Of a DNA stretch of 64,000 nt, positions 32,938 to 46,127 are shown piece by piece (the first letter of the stretch is position 1; every line of letters starts with the position of its first letter). Origin of the DNA: Elmis aenea (lineage: Eukaryota; Arthropoda; Insecta; Coleoptera; Elmidae); the NCBI GenBank assembly GCA_947652605.1, contig OX393581.1, positions 47,515,924-47,579,923 on the forward strand, read 5' to 3'. A model generated the notes under the pieces. The model made no database searches, had not been told where the DNA came from, and saw only the letters and a program-made list of their open reading frames with translations. Both the position numbers and the translations under genes were made by a program.

Positions 32938-33998
32938 GTACAACGTAGGTACAGCGAACTTTATTTGAAATATAATACAAAATTGAAATTACCTATTGAT
33001 TTGCTTAAATATTGCGTATTAACGACAGTTTCTCATCATTCTTATTTGCTAATACTATTTATTTAATGAAATTTAGTCAATGTTGAGTTGGTATAATTAT
33101 GAATTTAAGATTTTAAACGTTCATTAAATTTATATTAATTCGACTTGAACGGTATTGTAAGGCAAAGGGCTTACATAAAATCTAAGAAATAAGTGCTACC
33201 GAGTTTCTCCAATTAATAACCCCAAACTAGTCAGTCGCCTTATGAAGTTCTTAATTAATTATTTCAACAGATGTTTTTAATTGAACACGCCGAATATAAT
33301 ACACTTAATGCAGAATATATACGTTTATAATTATTCTGTATGCAGAAAATTTCGAATATAGGGAGTGTATTTGATTTTTTAAATCAAACTTTTAAAACTT
33401 ATGCGGTTTTACATCCAAGCATTTTCCAGATAATAATCTCCTTTTATTAAATATAATTGCAGTTGACAAATACTTTTACTAACACAGACAAAACAGCGTA
33501 GATCTGTCAAAGAGACGAACACTTTTTGTCATAATTAATCCGTTTTAACATATAATACAAAAGGGATTAAGTTTTCATTTTCGAGGTTTATTATTTATGA
33601 TAGGTTATTATAACTTTTGATATAATCTAATAAAAAAGAGAATGGAAGTAATCTTGGTCCAGAGATTGGAGAATACCAAGGAGGGTTTAAAAAAGAACCC
33701 TGGACCGTTCATATAATTGCAACGTATTTTGATAAATAATAAAGTGTGTAAAATAAAACGCTTTTGTTTTATCAATTATTTAGGTGACGATAGTATAAAT
33801 AAATCGAATAAAACTATTACGTTGACAGTTCATACAATTTGTTTTGAATTTTCAAAGGCTACTACCGATATTTTAGGTAAAATACTCGCAGATAATCATA
33901 AGAAACAAAATAACTTCAAAAGTATTAGATTTAGACATAAAACATGATTAATAACTTTGAAAGATTATTACATTTTCTATAAGAAAATGTAAAAATAT
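32938..33998. other. Gene-free AT-rich stretch
   Basis: About 1 kb with no supported gene. The 76-codon plus frame at 33717-33947 is lysine/asparagine-rich and has no recognisable domain or splice context. Confidence 0.3.
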
Positions 33999-33999
33999 A

Positions 34000-34505
34000 T
34001 AGGGTGTTCCATTTAAATAAGATGACTTATTAGCGTTTAAAGTTTAGCGAAATGGACCGAGTGTAACGAACACCCTGTGTATTCTTTTTAAATTTTAACC
34101 AGTCAACAATCACTATGACACTATTTTCTATTAAATTACCAGAGGAATTCGCTCTGGTGTTGTTATGTTAATAAATATAAATATTTTTATAAAGGTCTGC
34201 ATCTGTCAAAATTTTCAAAAAACGTTAATAACTCAAAAACGGTTCATTATAGACAAAATCAACCTTTAAAATTTTTGAAAGAGAATTTAGTTTTACATCT
34301 AAAAATAACAAAATAAACAGGGTGTTCTATTTAAAAAAACAATGTTTTGTTGCGTTGCGCAAAAACAAAACACTGTGTATAGGTAGTTGAAAATAATTTA
34401 AGGTTATGTAGTAAACGATTACAAACAACTTTTATCAAAACTTTTTTCAAAAATTATTGCTAATAACAGAACTATCGACTAATTCGTCTTGGCTGGGACA
34501 CCCTG
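34000..34505. mobile_element. Two adjacent small CAGGGTG-type units
   Basis: TAGGGTGTTCCATTTAAATA (34000) and GTGTAACGAACACCCTGTGT (34062) bound a unit of about 80 bp that resembles the ends of the 29210 foldback with its interior deleted. CAGGGTGTTCTATTTAAAAA (34318) and GGCTGGGACACCCTG (34491) bound a second unit of 188 bp. Pairing beyond the tips is limited, so these are remnants. Confidence 0.5.
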
Positions 34506-34507
34506 TA

Positions 34508-36290
34508 TACATAATCTTTTTTATTTTTGCAACAATACCTTACTAGTATAATAAATATTACTCTATGAATCTCTGGTTCTAATGTTCATTGTAACAAGTA
34601 ATTTGAAGCATTTATTTAGTTGAAGACTTTGTCTTTAAAACTCGTTTATTTATTAAAATGTAAGATTCATCTTTCATTTTAGTTATTAATTTTTAATACT
34701 CGATAAAACCTATGACCGTAAATAATGCAAAAAGTGGCACAATGCTGCCAATACGTACAAAATAAAACTGTACAAGAGATCCTGCCTAATTACTGCGTTT
34801 CATATAATATTCCGTTTTGCAAGATGAACTTTCTAATTGGATTATTTTTATGATGAAGACTTTGCTCGAGGGTTAATTTTACATTGAAACAAATATGTTC
34901 TCTTTGTAGTCAGAAATTTATATCCATAAAGTGTAACTTGAACTAGCGCGCGATCAATTACTTCGCCGTAAGATAAGTTTTGCTTATAATAAATTGGACA
35001 AAGTTCTTGATATTGCCTGAAAATGTTTCAATAAATCGTTGAGAACTTGGAAATTGGTTTTTAAGGGCGCTTATTTTTGATCAAGGTGCAAACTGGGTTC
35101 TACTTAATATATTTAAAATAAACCAACTTTTTTCGTGTCTCAATTACTTGTCAAAAAATAAGACACAATAACTGAAACCTTTAATGCAGTGTTAAGGTTA
35201 CAATATTTACCCGTTTGGTCGCATAATCCTGATACAAAAACTTCGTAACCCACCGCACGAGAGGACTTCATACCGACCTATTACATTACTACCGATTATG
35301 AAAAATAAAAATTAAAACATTGATTGACCGTAGCAATTTTAAACGTTACTTTACAAAAAAAAAATTAATTTAATAAATCTGCAAAGTAATAGCTGATTAG
35401 CTATGTATATTGTATTTTTACAAAGCCTTTTATATCAAATAAAATTTGAGATGTTGAAAAGATCGCTTAGAAAGAGCGAATATCTGCTGAAATAAAATAT
35501 TACAAAAGGTAATTGAATTAAGGTAATAGGATGAATTGACATAAATTTTCATTTAGGAGGGAAGTAATACTTTTCTTTGAGAACGTGGCCTTGTAGAAAG
35601 TGAATTTATTGCCTTTACTTGATACTGCATCACTTGCGCAACGCTGCGTTATTTAATAACAGCTAAAAATTAGCACTATAAGTGCTTGGATTATTAAGGT
35701 GAACAATTTATTATTATAAATAGGTTCAATTAAAATTCGTTGCTGCTGACAAAGATACGACAGTTCTAAAACTGCTTTAGGAGTCCTACAGAAATACGTG
35801 ATTAAACTTATTTTAATAAGAGCGGAAACCATTTTTGTAGTTTTTATACTGTTAAGGCCGATAATATGATCCAATTTAATATTTTTTTGTACGTGTTTCT
35901 TTATCGAGTTTCATTGCTAAGCTTTCATTCGTGTTAAAAAGAAATGCATCGATTTTCGGCTGAAAGATAAGGCTATCTATTGGGCTAAATTTGAAAATGC
36001 TTTTAGTATAACAGCTACAATTAAAGTTCTGAGAGCCAAAATAAGATATTTCAAATAACCTTCAATTTTAACACAATGTTTTCAGTGAATATTGATCAAC
36101 ATGTATTTATTAGTGTAAAAAAAGTGTGAAATATTGTTACGCTAATATTTTTTCTGAATAATATTTTAATTGATGTAATACACTTTAATATGTAAACCCC
36201 GTTCAAAGGTATTATGTTTCAGACGGCAAACTTTAACAGTATTCACACATCCTATGTTGTAATCGCACAATAAGCGAATTCTGTTGTTCA
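34508..36290. other. Gene-free AT-rich stretch
   Basis: No gene, terminal repeat or splice-flanked exon could be supported over 1.8 kb. Confidence 0.3.
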
Positions 36291-36298
36291 TTATGCAC

Positions 36299-37122
36299 TA
36301 GGGTTTCTTTCCCGGGATCCCGGGATCCCGGTCCATTTTAAGCTATTTTATATTTCCCGGGAAATGCTTTTTGTCCCGGGAATTCCCGGGATTTTAAAAA
36401 AGTGTTGTTTTCGTTTATTTTGTGCTAAGATATTTGTAATACTATCATAACTTACCAGAATTTCATGCTTAAAATGTCTTTACTAATAGTAAATTATGGA
36501 AAAACTTCAAAATAATTTTTCTCTTTTAGTATGGCGCAAAGAAGCCCGGTCTCCATTACAAAGTTATTATCTTCAAAATACTTTTACACTTTTATTTTTG
36601 TGTACCCTGATAATTCAAAGCAAAATAGCTTATAAATGAAATTTTATTGATAATAACGAAGTTTCTTTGCTGCTAGATGCGCTCAAGACAATTCACCTAC
36701 ATCAATAGAGACAGAGCATTTTATGCAGCAGGACTTTTTGTTAATAAATTAAGAAAAAGACTAATTGACTGAAGCACAGATCACCTTCGTTTTCTTAAAT
36801 CACATTACAAAAGTTCATTGTAAAAGTTATATTATTGTATTCATAAATATGAAATTGCAATAGAAAGGTTATAATTCCCAAATGTATGTTTCTCTCACCA
36901 ATATTATTGAAGTATTTGTAATAATCATAGAGCAAAATGTATTACATATATGACTTGGAGTTGTTTTTAAGTAATAAACCGCTCCCTTAATTTTTTGGGT
37001 TATTTATTTAAAAATATTGACATAATTTATTACATCCCGGGATCCCGGGAAATCCCGGGACAAAGGCCGATTTCTTCCCGGAATCCCGGGACAAGCAAAA
37101 TGGTCAAATATGAGAAACCTTA
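36299..37122. mobile_element. hAT MITE with CCCGGG palindromes, 824 bp
   Basis: Exact 8-bp duplication TTATGCAC at 36291-36298 and 37123-37130. The termini are TAGGGTTTCTTTCCCGGG (left) and the inverse of TAAGGTTTCTCA (right). Subterminal sequence is a pile-up of CCCGGGATCCCGGGA palindromes on both sides (36311-36395 and 37035-37095), while the interior is AT-rich and non-coding. A worn relative lies at 46128-46390. Confidence 0.85.
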
Positions 37123-37130
37123 TTATGCAC

Positions 37131-38360
37131 CACGCATTTGCTGTTCAAATGTCACGCCGCTAAGCCAGGGTAATTTGGTAATAATCTCTTTTAACAGACA
37201 GTCAGTCATTGCTTGATTCAGTCGAGATGGTCGCGATACCCTGGTCCAGTAATGTCCAGTAATGTTGACTCAAAATTAATGTAATATTCTTTGTGCTTGT
37301 TTAAATGTTCATCATGGTCTTCGTTAATAAATATGCTCCTCAAGTCAATTAAATTATTATTTTAGTAAATACATCGATCCTCAGTTACGACCCCCAAAGA
37401 GCACGATGGCTTTGGGAATAAGCTCAAAGCTAACGTGACAATATGACAGTACATCGCTGGCTATAATAAAAATAAGTGAAACCAAATTTTAAATATTTTT
37501 TTTATATTATTTTCTCAACGGTTTAATTATTGCTTATATGAAATTTACACACGTTTAGTTCTAAAAGTATAAAATACTCCGTCATGGCATCAAAGTTTTC
37601 TTTTCATATTCGCTGAAACAAATGAAGTGCTGATATATTTTACTGGTAGGTTTACGGAAGTTAATTTTGACTTGGATATTACAACGGCGAACCCCTTGCT
37701 ATTAACATGCGCCCATGAAAGATATTACAAAAGGCTACAGTCGCTCCTGGAAAACTCGCTTGCGGATAGGTTAAAATGTAAAGTAAACTAGACCTAGTAT
37801 TCACAGAATGGCAGAAGGTTTGCTTAATGATTACCTCACGCCTTGCGTTAACAGATTAATTAAAATTAAATAATGGTTGGATAATTAAAAGAGATTTATT
37901 TATTATTACAAAAAATCTTATTAAGTTGTAAATAGTCCAATTTGTTTAGTTTTCATTACGATATAATGCTGAACAAAGCTTCGTTTAGAAAGATTTCACC
38001 TAAGCTATCTACAAATGGTTGTAAAATTCTCTTGATCTCTCTATACAAAGTGTTCAAAAATTATTACAACTTTATTTTTTCTAATATTATCCCATTTTTG
38101 AATTGTATTTATCATCCTTAAGTAAAAATATACCAGGTTTATGGTGAGTAATCTGTATAGTTGTGACGTTATTCGCACTTCATTACAAGGTTTATTTGTC
38201 TACGACCCGACACCTCCACCAAGTTTGTGTTGTAGGTAAAGACGTTTTCATAATAGTTGTTGAATGTATGCAGTTTAATAAAAACGAAATTTTGAGCAAG
38301 ACGGAATGCAAAAGGATCTTACCAAGGCTATGTACTAAAAGTTTTAAAACAACTTTTATT
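37131..38360. other. Gene-free stretch
   Basis: No supported feature. The short segment 37130-37260 is less AT-rich but has no open frame with splice signals. Confidence 0.3.
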
Positions 38361-38362
38361 TA

Positions 38363-39130
38363 CAGGATGTTCCAGATAGACGACTACTATTTGGATCTCG
38401 TAAACGGTAAGAGCTACAAAGAAGTTTAGATTAGACAAATTGTTTCCCTTTTTGAGAACTACTCAGTGGTGCTTTAATGTTTTGAAAAACTTCCATGGCA
38501 CGTTAGATAATAAATAAAAATAAAAATGGCCATTTTTTTAATACGTTAGAAACTCTATTATACTTGATGGTACAAAAATATTTTTTCGGAAAAAGTTATA
38601 GACTTTTTTACGCAATGTAAAATGAAATCAATCATTTGTTTTAATCTGGTTTAAATTTCTAGATAAATTACAAACTTGCATTTTTTAATTAGAACCATAA
38701 TTGGCTATGACCTCATGAAAAATAATGTTATCCCCTCTTTTCAATAATATAAGGTTTAATGTATTTATTTTGATATTTGGGCTCAAACAAATAAAATATT
38801 GCGAAGGTATAGAGCTCTGTGAATTTAAACAATATTGAAACAAATGAATGTTTTTATTTTACAACGCGTAAAAGAATCTACAACTTTTTCCCCAAAAATA
38901 TTTTTGTATTGTCAAGTATAACCCGAGGTATAACCAAGTTATTAACGAATTTAAAAAAAAACACATTTTGATGTTTGTTTATTATCTAGCGTGCCTTGGA
39001 ACTTTTTCAAAACATTAAAGCATCACTTAATAGGTCACAAAAAAGGAAACAGATTTTCTAATTTAAACTTCTTTGTAGCTCTTACCGTTTACGAGATTCC
39101 AATGGTGGCCCTTCTATGTGGACCACCCTC
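38363..39130. mobile_element. TA-flanked foldback, 768 bp
   Basis: CAGGATGTTCCAGATAGACG at 38363 is mirrored at 39130 (CACCCTC), with TA on both sides. Just inside, GGATCTCGTAAACGGTAAGA (38393) and its exact inverse (near 39080-39100) are the clearest example of the shared inner box. Arms run about 380 bp each with a small loop near 38750-38790. Non-coding. Confidence 0.85.
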
Positions 39131-39132
39131 TA

Positions 39133-40600
39133 TACAGAGTGTTTTAAGATTGAGACCAACCTTGCATTTTTAAGTGACGAAGCCTTTATAATATTAAATT
39201 TTGAAAATTTAGATTTATTTTGTTTTTTTTAAATAAGTGTTTTTGATTTCCGAAGTAAATGATTTCAAAGTGGTTTGAATTTCTTAAAGACTGTATTTGA
39301 ATCCTCACCAAAATGGAATATGTAAATAGTTTATTTACAGCTAAATAACTTCGGCAAAAAACTTAAATATTACGGTCTTTGAAAGACGTTATTAAAGCCA
39401 CTAAAAAAATTATTATAGAAAGTAAGAGCATACAATTCTTTTTTTATTACGAGGAAAAACCTCTAAGCTTTTATTAAAAGATCCCCTGAAGAAATGCTAA
39501 GCTAGTTACAAGACTTTTTTTCAATTGCAGTATTATCTTTTTTGGAAAAAAAATCTGCTCAACGTAATAATATAATAAAGTAGTAATGAAACTCGCTGTT
39601 TAGAAAATGTAACGACGAATTTTACGGACTCATTATGCCGTCAGGTTACGTAATGGTTGGTTTAATGCGAGGGTGCCGAAAAAATGTCGGTTTCGTCCAT
39701 TATCATACAAATAGTATGTAAAATAAACAAAGGTACAAGAATTCTGAACCTTTTAATGCGCGCGTTCAGAAATTTAAACCTATTACTGCTGTAATTACAT
39801 CGTGAACAACATACAGTTATAAAAAAAATAAATAAAAGAGCAGAAAAACAACAAACGCTTGTTTAATTTAAATTTTTCGTGGAGATTAAATTATTTTTTT
39901 GATACGAAGTTGGCAGCGTTGCTAGCTTGGGTCAAGGATATAAGTTTCTTCTGTTCGCATATCGCGTCATGTCAATAATTGGTGCAATCTTCTGAAATCA
40001 GGTTATTCGTACTGAAATATTTTCACAAGAGGCAGTAATTTAAATGTAAAAATGCAGTGTAACAGATAACGAAAGCAATTTAGTATGTGTTGATATTTAG
40101 TTCCTATTCATAATGAAGATCAAACATCATCAAACTACCAGCGAAATTCATATATCATATACATATGTCAGTAGATGTTGGGTAATTGCTTCCCTGCAGC
40201 TGAATAATTGTCGTCTTGATATTACACAACAGATAAATTTCTCATTTGGCTAAGCTTAAAGAAAGCTTCATTACCTAGGAAAACAAGATTTATTTTTGGG
40301 TGCTATTAAAATTGTGCTAGAAAATAACTACCCAAAGTTTTTAGTTGTTCAACAATATTTAATTTTTTTTACATTATAAAAATTGTAAACATGGCCAAAA
40401 AGGTTCCACAATACACCTTTCTTTTTTAATAAACACCTATGGTGTTTGAGTTATTAATACTGGCCAACCATCAATTTTTATAAAATACATTTTTAAACTG
40501 AATATTTAACAACTAGAGTCCATCCATTGATGTCTTCTAGATTGTTCTGACTATATTGCATGCACTCTCACTCGCGCATTATGCTTTGCTTTTTACACAA
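39133..40600. other. Gene-free stretch with a further lone tip
   Basis: TACAGAGTGTTTTAAGATTG at 39134 abuts the previous element and may be the end of another such element. No mate is found. No gene is supported up to the jockey-type LINE. Confidence 0.3.
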
Positions 40601-40606
40601 AACACA

Positions 40607-41716
40607 CTACATGAGTTCAAAGGGGTTGGTCCTCTTCAATCTTCGGACAAGATGTTGGTTGTCCAGCAGTTGAAGAGCTTCTGCATTCTCATGATGGTGG
40701 AGTCTGGCTTCGTGTTTACCAGCAAACTTTTTAATTTCTTCCTTAACCATTGGTATACCAAGATCTCGATGAAGATCACTGTTGCGGACGTACCATGGAG
40801 CGTTTACCATATTACGTAGCACTTTGTTTTGGAAAGTCTGGATATAAGGTATGTAAGTAATATTGCTGTCTTTGGTGCAACCCCAAAGTTGAATACCGTA
40901 AAGCCACACCGGTTTCAGGATCTGTTATTATATTAGGATCTTATTATATAATGATAATTTGGAATATCTTCCCACAAGCCAGAAGTACTCTGTTTTGTAG
41001 ATTAAGTTCGTTTTTTTTTCTTTTTAACATGTTCTTTCCATCGCAATTTTGCGTCAAGGATCATGTCAAGATATTTCGCTTGATTTTCATGTGGCACTAT
41101 AGTCCCATTTATAATAAGTAGCAGTGGATCTGTTATCCTTTTATTTGTAAAATTGACATGGATGGACTTAAGCTTGTTAAGCTTAATTTTCCATTGTTTG
41201 GTCCGGTTGAGCATTACGTTACTGGCTGTTTGCAACTCTATAGTGGATGTTTCCTGATTTTTGCCTACTGCAAGCAGTACAGTGTCGTCTGCAAATGTGG
41301 CTACAGTAACTTCTTCTAGTACTGGTATATCACTAGTGTATAACAGATAAAGAGCAGGACCAAGGACGCTACCCTGTGGTATACCTGCTTTTATCTCCTT
41401 CAAGTAGGAATATTCATCTTCTTATTTCATTCTGTCTGTCAGAGATGTATGATGTTAAGATATCTACGTATTGCTTAGGAAGCGTTTTGTTAATTTTATG
41501 TATTAGTCCTTTGTGCCATACTTTAATGAAGGCTGCCGCTACGTCTAAGAACACTGCAGAACTGACTTGCTTTTCTTCGAGGGCTCGTTCAATTACATCA
41601 GTGATGCGGTGTACTTGATCGATAGTCGAATACACCATTCTGGTTCGCATAACTGGCTCTGCCAAACTTGTCCAACCTGTATCCGGTATGGAAATCCACC
41701 TATGTCCTTGAACCAT
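40607..41716 (-). pseudogene. Jockey-type LINE reverse transcriptase, 5'-truncated
   Basis: Minus-strand blocks in order: IPDTGWTSLAEPVMRTRMVY and VHRITDVIERALEEKQ, the fragment SAVFLDVAAAFIKVWHKGLI (palm motif A), then a frame change near 41405. Next come KAGIPQGSVLGPALYLLYTS (motif B), ATFADDTVLLA (motif C, catalytic aspartates), WKIKLNKLKSIHVNFTN and KYLDMILDAKLRWKEH. After another frame change near 41000 there are LWGCTKDSNITYI, NAPWYVRNSDLHRDLGIP and VKEEIKKFA. This order is typical of jockey-clade RT to the protein end at 40607. The endonuclease and ORF1 are missing. The motif A residues AAAFIKVW differ from the usual AFDxVW, indicating decay. Confidence 0.85.
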
Positions 41717-42596
41717 ATATTTGTATATTTTGGCGCATACCGTATTTATAGTTTTTGTTTAGGCTCAGAATGATTTAGATTTTGATCGGCAGTGCGTTTA
41801 AATTTAAATAGGATAATGTTAATACAACAGTTACATTAGCGCTCGGAGTATTGTAATAAGTCGTTCAATTTTTATATAACAAATGAGTTAATTGGTAACA
41901 ATGAGCTTATCTTGATTGAAATCGGTAATTTCGGTAAAGGTGATGAGCTTCATGTTTTCAGATCTTATCAAATAATGCCTGCATCGATTACCAACAACCA
42001 ACCAAGATAAAATAGTTCTAAATAAAATTCTTTGAGGGAATTGCGTAATAAATTCTTCGATCTTCGTGTTTTAATAAAAAAAAAGGACGTTCTAGAACGA
42101 TATTATTAAAGATATGAAGCAAAAAAAAAAAACGCACTGATGAATGGTCGATAGATCCTAATAATTTATTTTTACCTTAAAAGGGCATCTTTAATAGCGA
42201 GCGGAAAATTAAATTTGTTGGAATTCACTTCGGAATTAGATTGATAAATATTTATTGAATTTAATTAAGTTTGCAGGACACAAGCATATTACCAGGGTCC
42301 TCAAATCTTGCTCCCAAAGATTAGACGCAGTTAAAAGCGGTTTTGACACGTTCTGCTTCGAAATAATGAAGACCTAGATTAAAATTTTAATAAAAATTCT
42401 TAGATCGAGATGGAATTATTCACTTCACAAAATAATTATCGCCTACACAGTTCGCAACCAGTTTGAAAAGGATTTTTATCTTTAAATTACTTGGTTGTCT
42501 CCTTTCAGCGCGCTTTTGTGCAAAACCATTATTTTCCGTGGTATTTAGTTTCATTTTCTAAAATATTTTAATTATACTTCATAGAAATTCACACTA
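41717..42596. other. Gene-free AT-rich stretch
   Basis: No supported feature. Confidence 0.3.
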
Positions 42597-42598
42597 TA

Positions 42599-43133
42599 CA
42601 GGGTGTTTCATAATTGAATGCTGATCCTTAGGGGAATTATTCCTTGGATTATTTTAATAAAAAAAGTTCATATTAATGTAGGTCCGCAACCGCCGTATTT
42701 TTGAGATACAGGGTGTTAAAAGTTTATTCGAAAACCGTTCGTCGGACAAAAAAAAGTCAAGAGGCCATTTTTACTAAGAGATAAAGTAAAATTATAAAAA
42801 TAACATTTATTCTGAAAAAAAAAGTGGCATATAATTTTTTTCATTAAAAATATTCAAGAACATGTTAGTACGGACGCCATTGGTAAAAATAGAACAATTT
42901 TTTTTTCTGAAAAAAATGTATTTTTATGCCTAGTAAGTACCTACTAAAATTTAAAAAAATGTCTAAAGCGGTATCAAAGATATTACGAAAAAAACGATAT
43001 TTTTTTCAACTTTTAACACCCTGTATCTCAAAAATACGGCGGTTGCGGACTTACATTGATATGAACTTTTTTTCTTAAAATCATCCAAGGAATAATACCC
43101 CTAAGGATCAGCATTCAATTATGAAACACCCTG
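42599..43133. mobile_element. TA-flanked foldback, 535 bp
   Basis: CAGGGTGTTTCATAATTGAA at 42599 is mirrored at 43133, with TA on both sides. Arms of about 130 bp include TGCTGATCCTTAGGGG and a second inner pair, ATTTTTGAGATACAGGGTGT (42700) against its inverse near 43018-43037. The loop carries a run of A/T-rich sequence. Non-coding. Confidence 0.85.
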
Positions 43134-43135
43134 TA

Positions 43136-43650
43136 GAGGTCGATTTTGAATAGGAGATAATTTTTGCTAATTATGAAACTTGCTGCGCATAATTAATAAT
43201 CTAGACGACAGAATATTTTACGGTGGGGCATTTTTTTTAATCTGCAAAAAGCACGCTTTTAAACCTCTAGATATTTTCTATACTAACTTACTTTTTTTTT
43301 GTTTATCCTCCTCAAACAACTATCTCTTGCAGTTATCCATTCGATTGTTTTCACATTTAAAAGAATAGCCTACTATCGCGATAACGCGGAGATTGCCAGC
43401 ATGAAGCGGATGGGAAAATCAACATTAGGTGAAAGTTTGGGGATCTTTGATCTGAAGTTTTCCTGTAAATAAAATTTCTTTCGTGGTCTGGGTAATCTGA
43501 AACTTTATGGGCTTGACACCGCGCTTCAAATTTTTGCTTGTTCGTCCTAAAACTTAGTGTGAAAAGAACGACTGTTCAGAATCACACAAGTTGTTTTTGT
43601 ATCATCCATTTTGAGTTAAAAGATATAATTTTGTTCCCAAGCTCATAATT
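43136..43650. other. Gene-free stretch
   Basis: No supported feature. The small plus frame at 43180-43368 lacks a domain. Confidence 0.3.
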
Positions 43651-44650
43651 TGCAGTACCTACTTTAAAAAAGTTGTAGAGTGTATATTGTGACGTGCGCT
43701 CATGCAACGTCTCTATTTACTTAAAAAGTATTGTTGCGTTTCAATAAAATTGCTTAACCCTCTTTACTCAAAATTCTGGCGGCGATGTGGCACGTGTCGT
43801 CGGATCCGCTGGAGGACTCCTTCACGGTATTTAGCGTAGTTCACCAGGTCTAGTGTAGCTGTAAGGTGGCGAGGTTGGCGAAATAAAACAACAGTTACTT
43901 TGTGATTGGTGTTTATTATTCATATTTTGTTAAACATTTTGTAGTTGAAGGTTTTAACGTATTGTGGATGCGTATGTATTAAATTACATGTGTTTGTGTG
44001 TGCAATTGAATGTTGGTGTATGTGTGAAGTTATATGTGTTAGTTTGTACAATTGGGTGTATGTGTGATTCTTGCGTATGTGTGTTTGTTTTAAACTCCAA
44101 GTGGGTCCGTCGAATAGCGAAAGCTCGTCCATCAGATCTAGGAAAACTTTATGGGGTTGATCGATCAAGCGATAGTCCCCTCCAGACCTCACTCTAAAGC
44201 CCATAAAAAAATTGTACCGTGTGCTTTTGTAGCGAAAACTAGCCCAAATGCACGTGCAATGGTCCAAAGTGTTACAAGGTAACAGGAGCTTCAGAATCTA
44301 GCGAAAGCTCACCGCAGAAGCTGGCTCTGTGTATCAGGTGGTTAGTGTATGATCGTGTCGTGGTTCTGTTGAACCCCTTATTTGTGACAGACACATCTTT
44401 TTATACATCCTGTGGCGGTGTGAGGTGAAAAATAGCTAAAATACGCCTATTAGTCGCTCTGAACTAATGACAATTCTAGTATTGAATAAAAAAGGCGTAA
44501 AACAAAATTTAGTCGTTTCTTAATTCGTTATTTAGTTGTGTGCACCGAGAAGGGGTGCAATCCTTATGTTTTAGTTTGTTACTGACTGTGCCCCACCAAA
44601 ACTACATTATCTAAACAAAACTGATTCCTGTTTTCACCCCACCAAAATTC
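43651..44650. other. Unclassified GC-richer block with TG-rich tract
   Basis: GC-richer than the surroundings, so it is likely a distinct insertion or host element. A TG-rich tract lies at about 43970-44090 (TGTGTTTGTGTGTGCAATTG and similar). On the minus strand there is a TATA-like string (GTATAAAAAG, about 44398-44407) upstream of a 115-codon frame (43920-44267) whose C-terminal half is a histidine/threonine-rich translation of that tract. An AATAAA on the minus strand near 43914 could be a polyadenylation signal. The arrangement resembles a solo LTR or a short transcription unit, but no terminal repeat, target duplication or domain was found. Confidence 0.3.
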
Positions 44651-46125
44651 CTAAATAAAGTTGTACACGCTAAAATATCTTAAACTGCCTTGAAGCAATA
44701 TCAAATAATAATAAAATTACATATACGCTAATATTTTACAAAAACAAACATCGTCATTAAAATCGATGCAAATTACATACAATGAAAGAGGTTATGACTC
44801 ATTTAATAAACTAGCAGGGATTCCCTTAGGAATGTTCATTAAGATTGTGGTTCACATACGATATTTTAACCAAGTCATTCGATACTTTCTTTAGCCAACC
44901 TAGCAACGCTTCGGTCCAAGTACCGATAATAATTTACGGTGTCATTTAATATTCGCAAGGCCATATGCTCAGGAAATAACCCTAACACCCTTATTTTGCG
45001 TATTTAATAACGTAAACTCCATGGCTAAACTAATGTTTTAAGAAATGGTTGATAAGAAACAGACTAAACAAACTTAAGGTCAAAATATTTTTTAATTTCA
45101 AAATTTCCACGGTAGTGTGGAAGCCAAAACAATTATTTTAAAAAAATGCATAGCTTGAAAATATTGTTTTATTTCAAATTATTTGAATATGGGTGTATCG
45201 GTAACCGGTAGGAATAGAACGATGATCAGTAGGTACATTTTTATTTGCTTATAAGAACATAAACTTAAAAAGTCTAAATTGTGTATGTACAGTTTTTAAA
45301 TTATTATAAAAAAGTTGGAAAACTTCAATTTTAATTAACTATAGGTACATTTAATTAGAATTAGAAATTTTAAATTTGACACGTGTAGGTTAGGCTAATG
45401 CCTTAATCCTTAATCGCTAGGCGTCTGTAATGGGGTTGGATTTATGATGCCTTACGTTTTCTGCATGTTAAAAAATATCTTCAAGTCTATTTAAGTTCGC
45501 CAAGCTTTTGAAATAATCTAGATCCTTTAGGGAATTTATTGTGCAGAAGCTTTCAAATCAGATGGTTACGCATCTTGGAATGTATCGTGGCAAGGATACT
45601 ACTACCTTAGATAGATCCTTTTAGTAAATTTTCCTTCAAAATCAAAGTGTTGAAGAGAGTAAAAAGTAAAAAGAGAATTTTCAGACTCGTATAGGATCAG
45701 TGACACCTTATTATTTATTAACAACCCCAAAACCGAGTTTCTGTCATCTTCAAAGACTTGAAATACGAGACAAGCATGAATTATGGGTGTCACTTACCAC
45801 AACAGTAATAGGATATTAGACCTGAGCCTCTATTCCAACGTCTATCACATTTTCTCATTAAGAAAGTTTTAACCGAAATGAATTTGTATGCATGTTACCT
45901 GCCATGTGTGTTAGTAAAATAAACAGGCGGGTTTGTTTCATTACCAAACAGCGAGCAAACTTTAAAATGTGTTTGAATTATTTAGCAAATATTTTTTTTT
46001 ACATTTTTTTTTTTAGTAATTAGGTAAGATAAGTTTTTTTATATAAACACTTATCGTACATAGCTACATGTAAGTTGAATCGTATCCTAAAGAAAATCTA
46101 TTTTTGAATTTATTCTTGAATAGCT
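44651..46125. other. Gene-free AT-rich stretch
   Basis: No supported feature over 1.5 kb. Confidence 0.3.
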
Positions 46126-46127
46126 TC

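Noticed and set aside
33717..33947. 76-codon frame as a host gene
   Set aside because: AT-driven Lys/Asn/Ile composition, no domain and no splice context.
43920..44267. Histidine/threonine-rich protein as a host gene
   Set aside because: Half of it is the translation of a TG-rich tract, and no splice or domain support exists.
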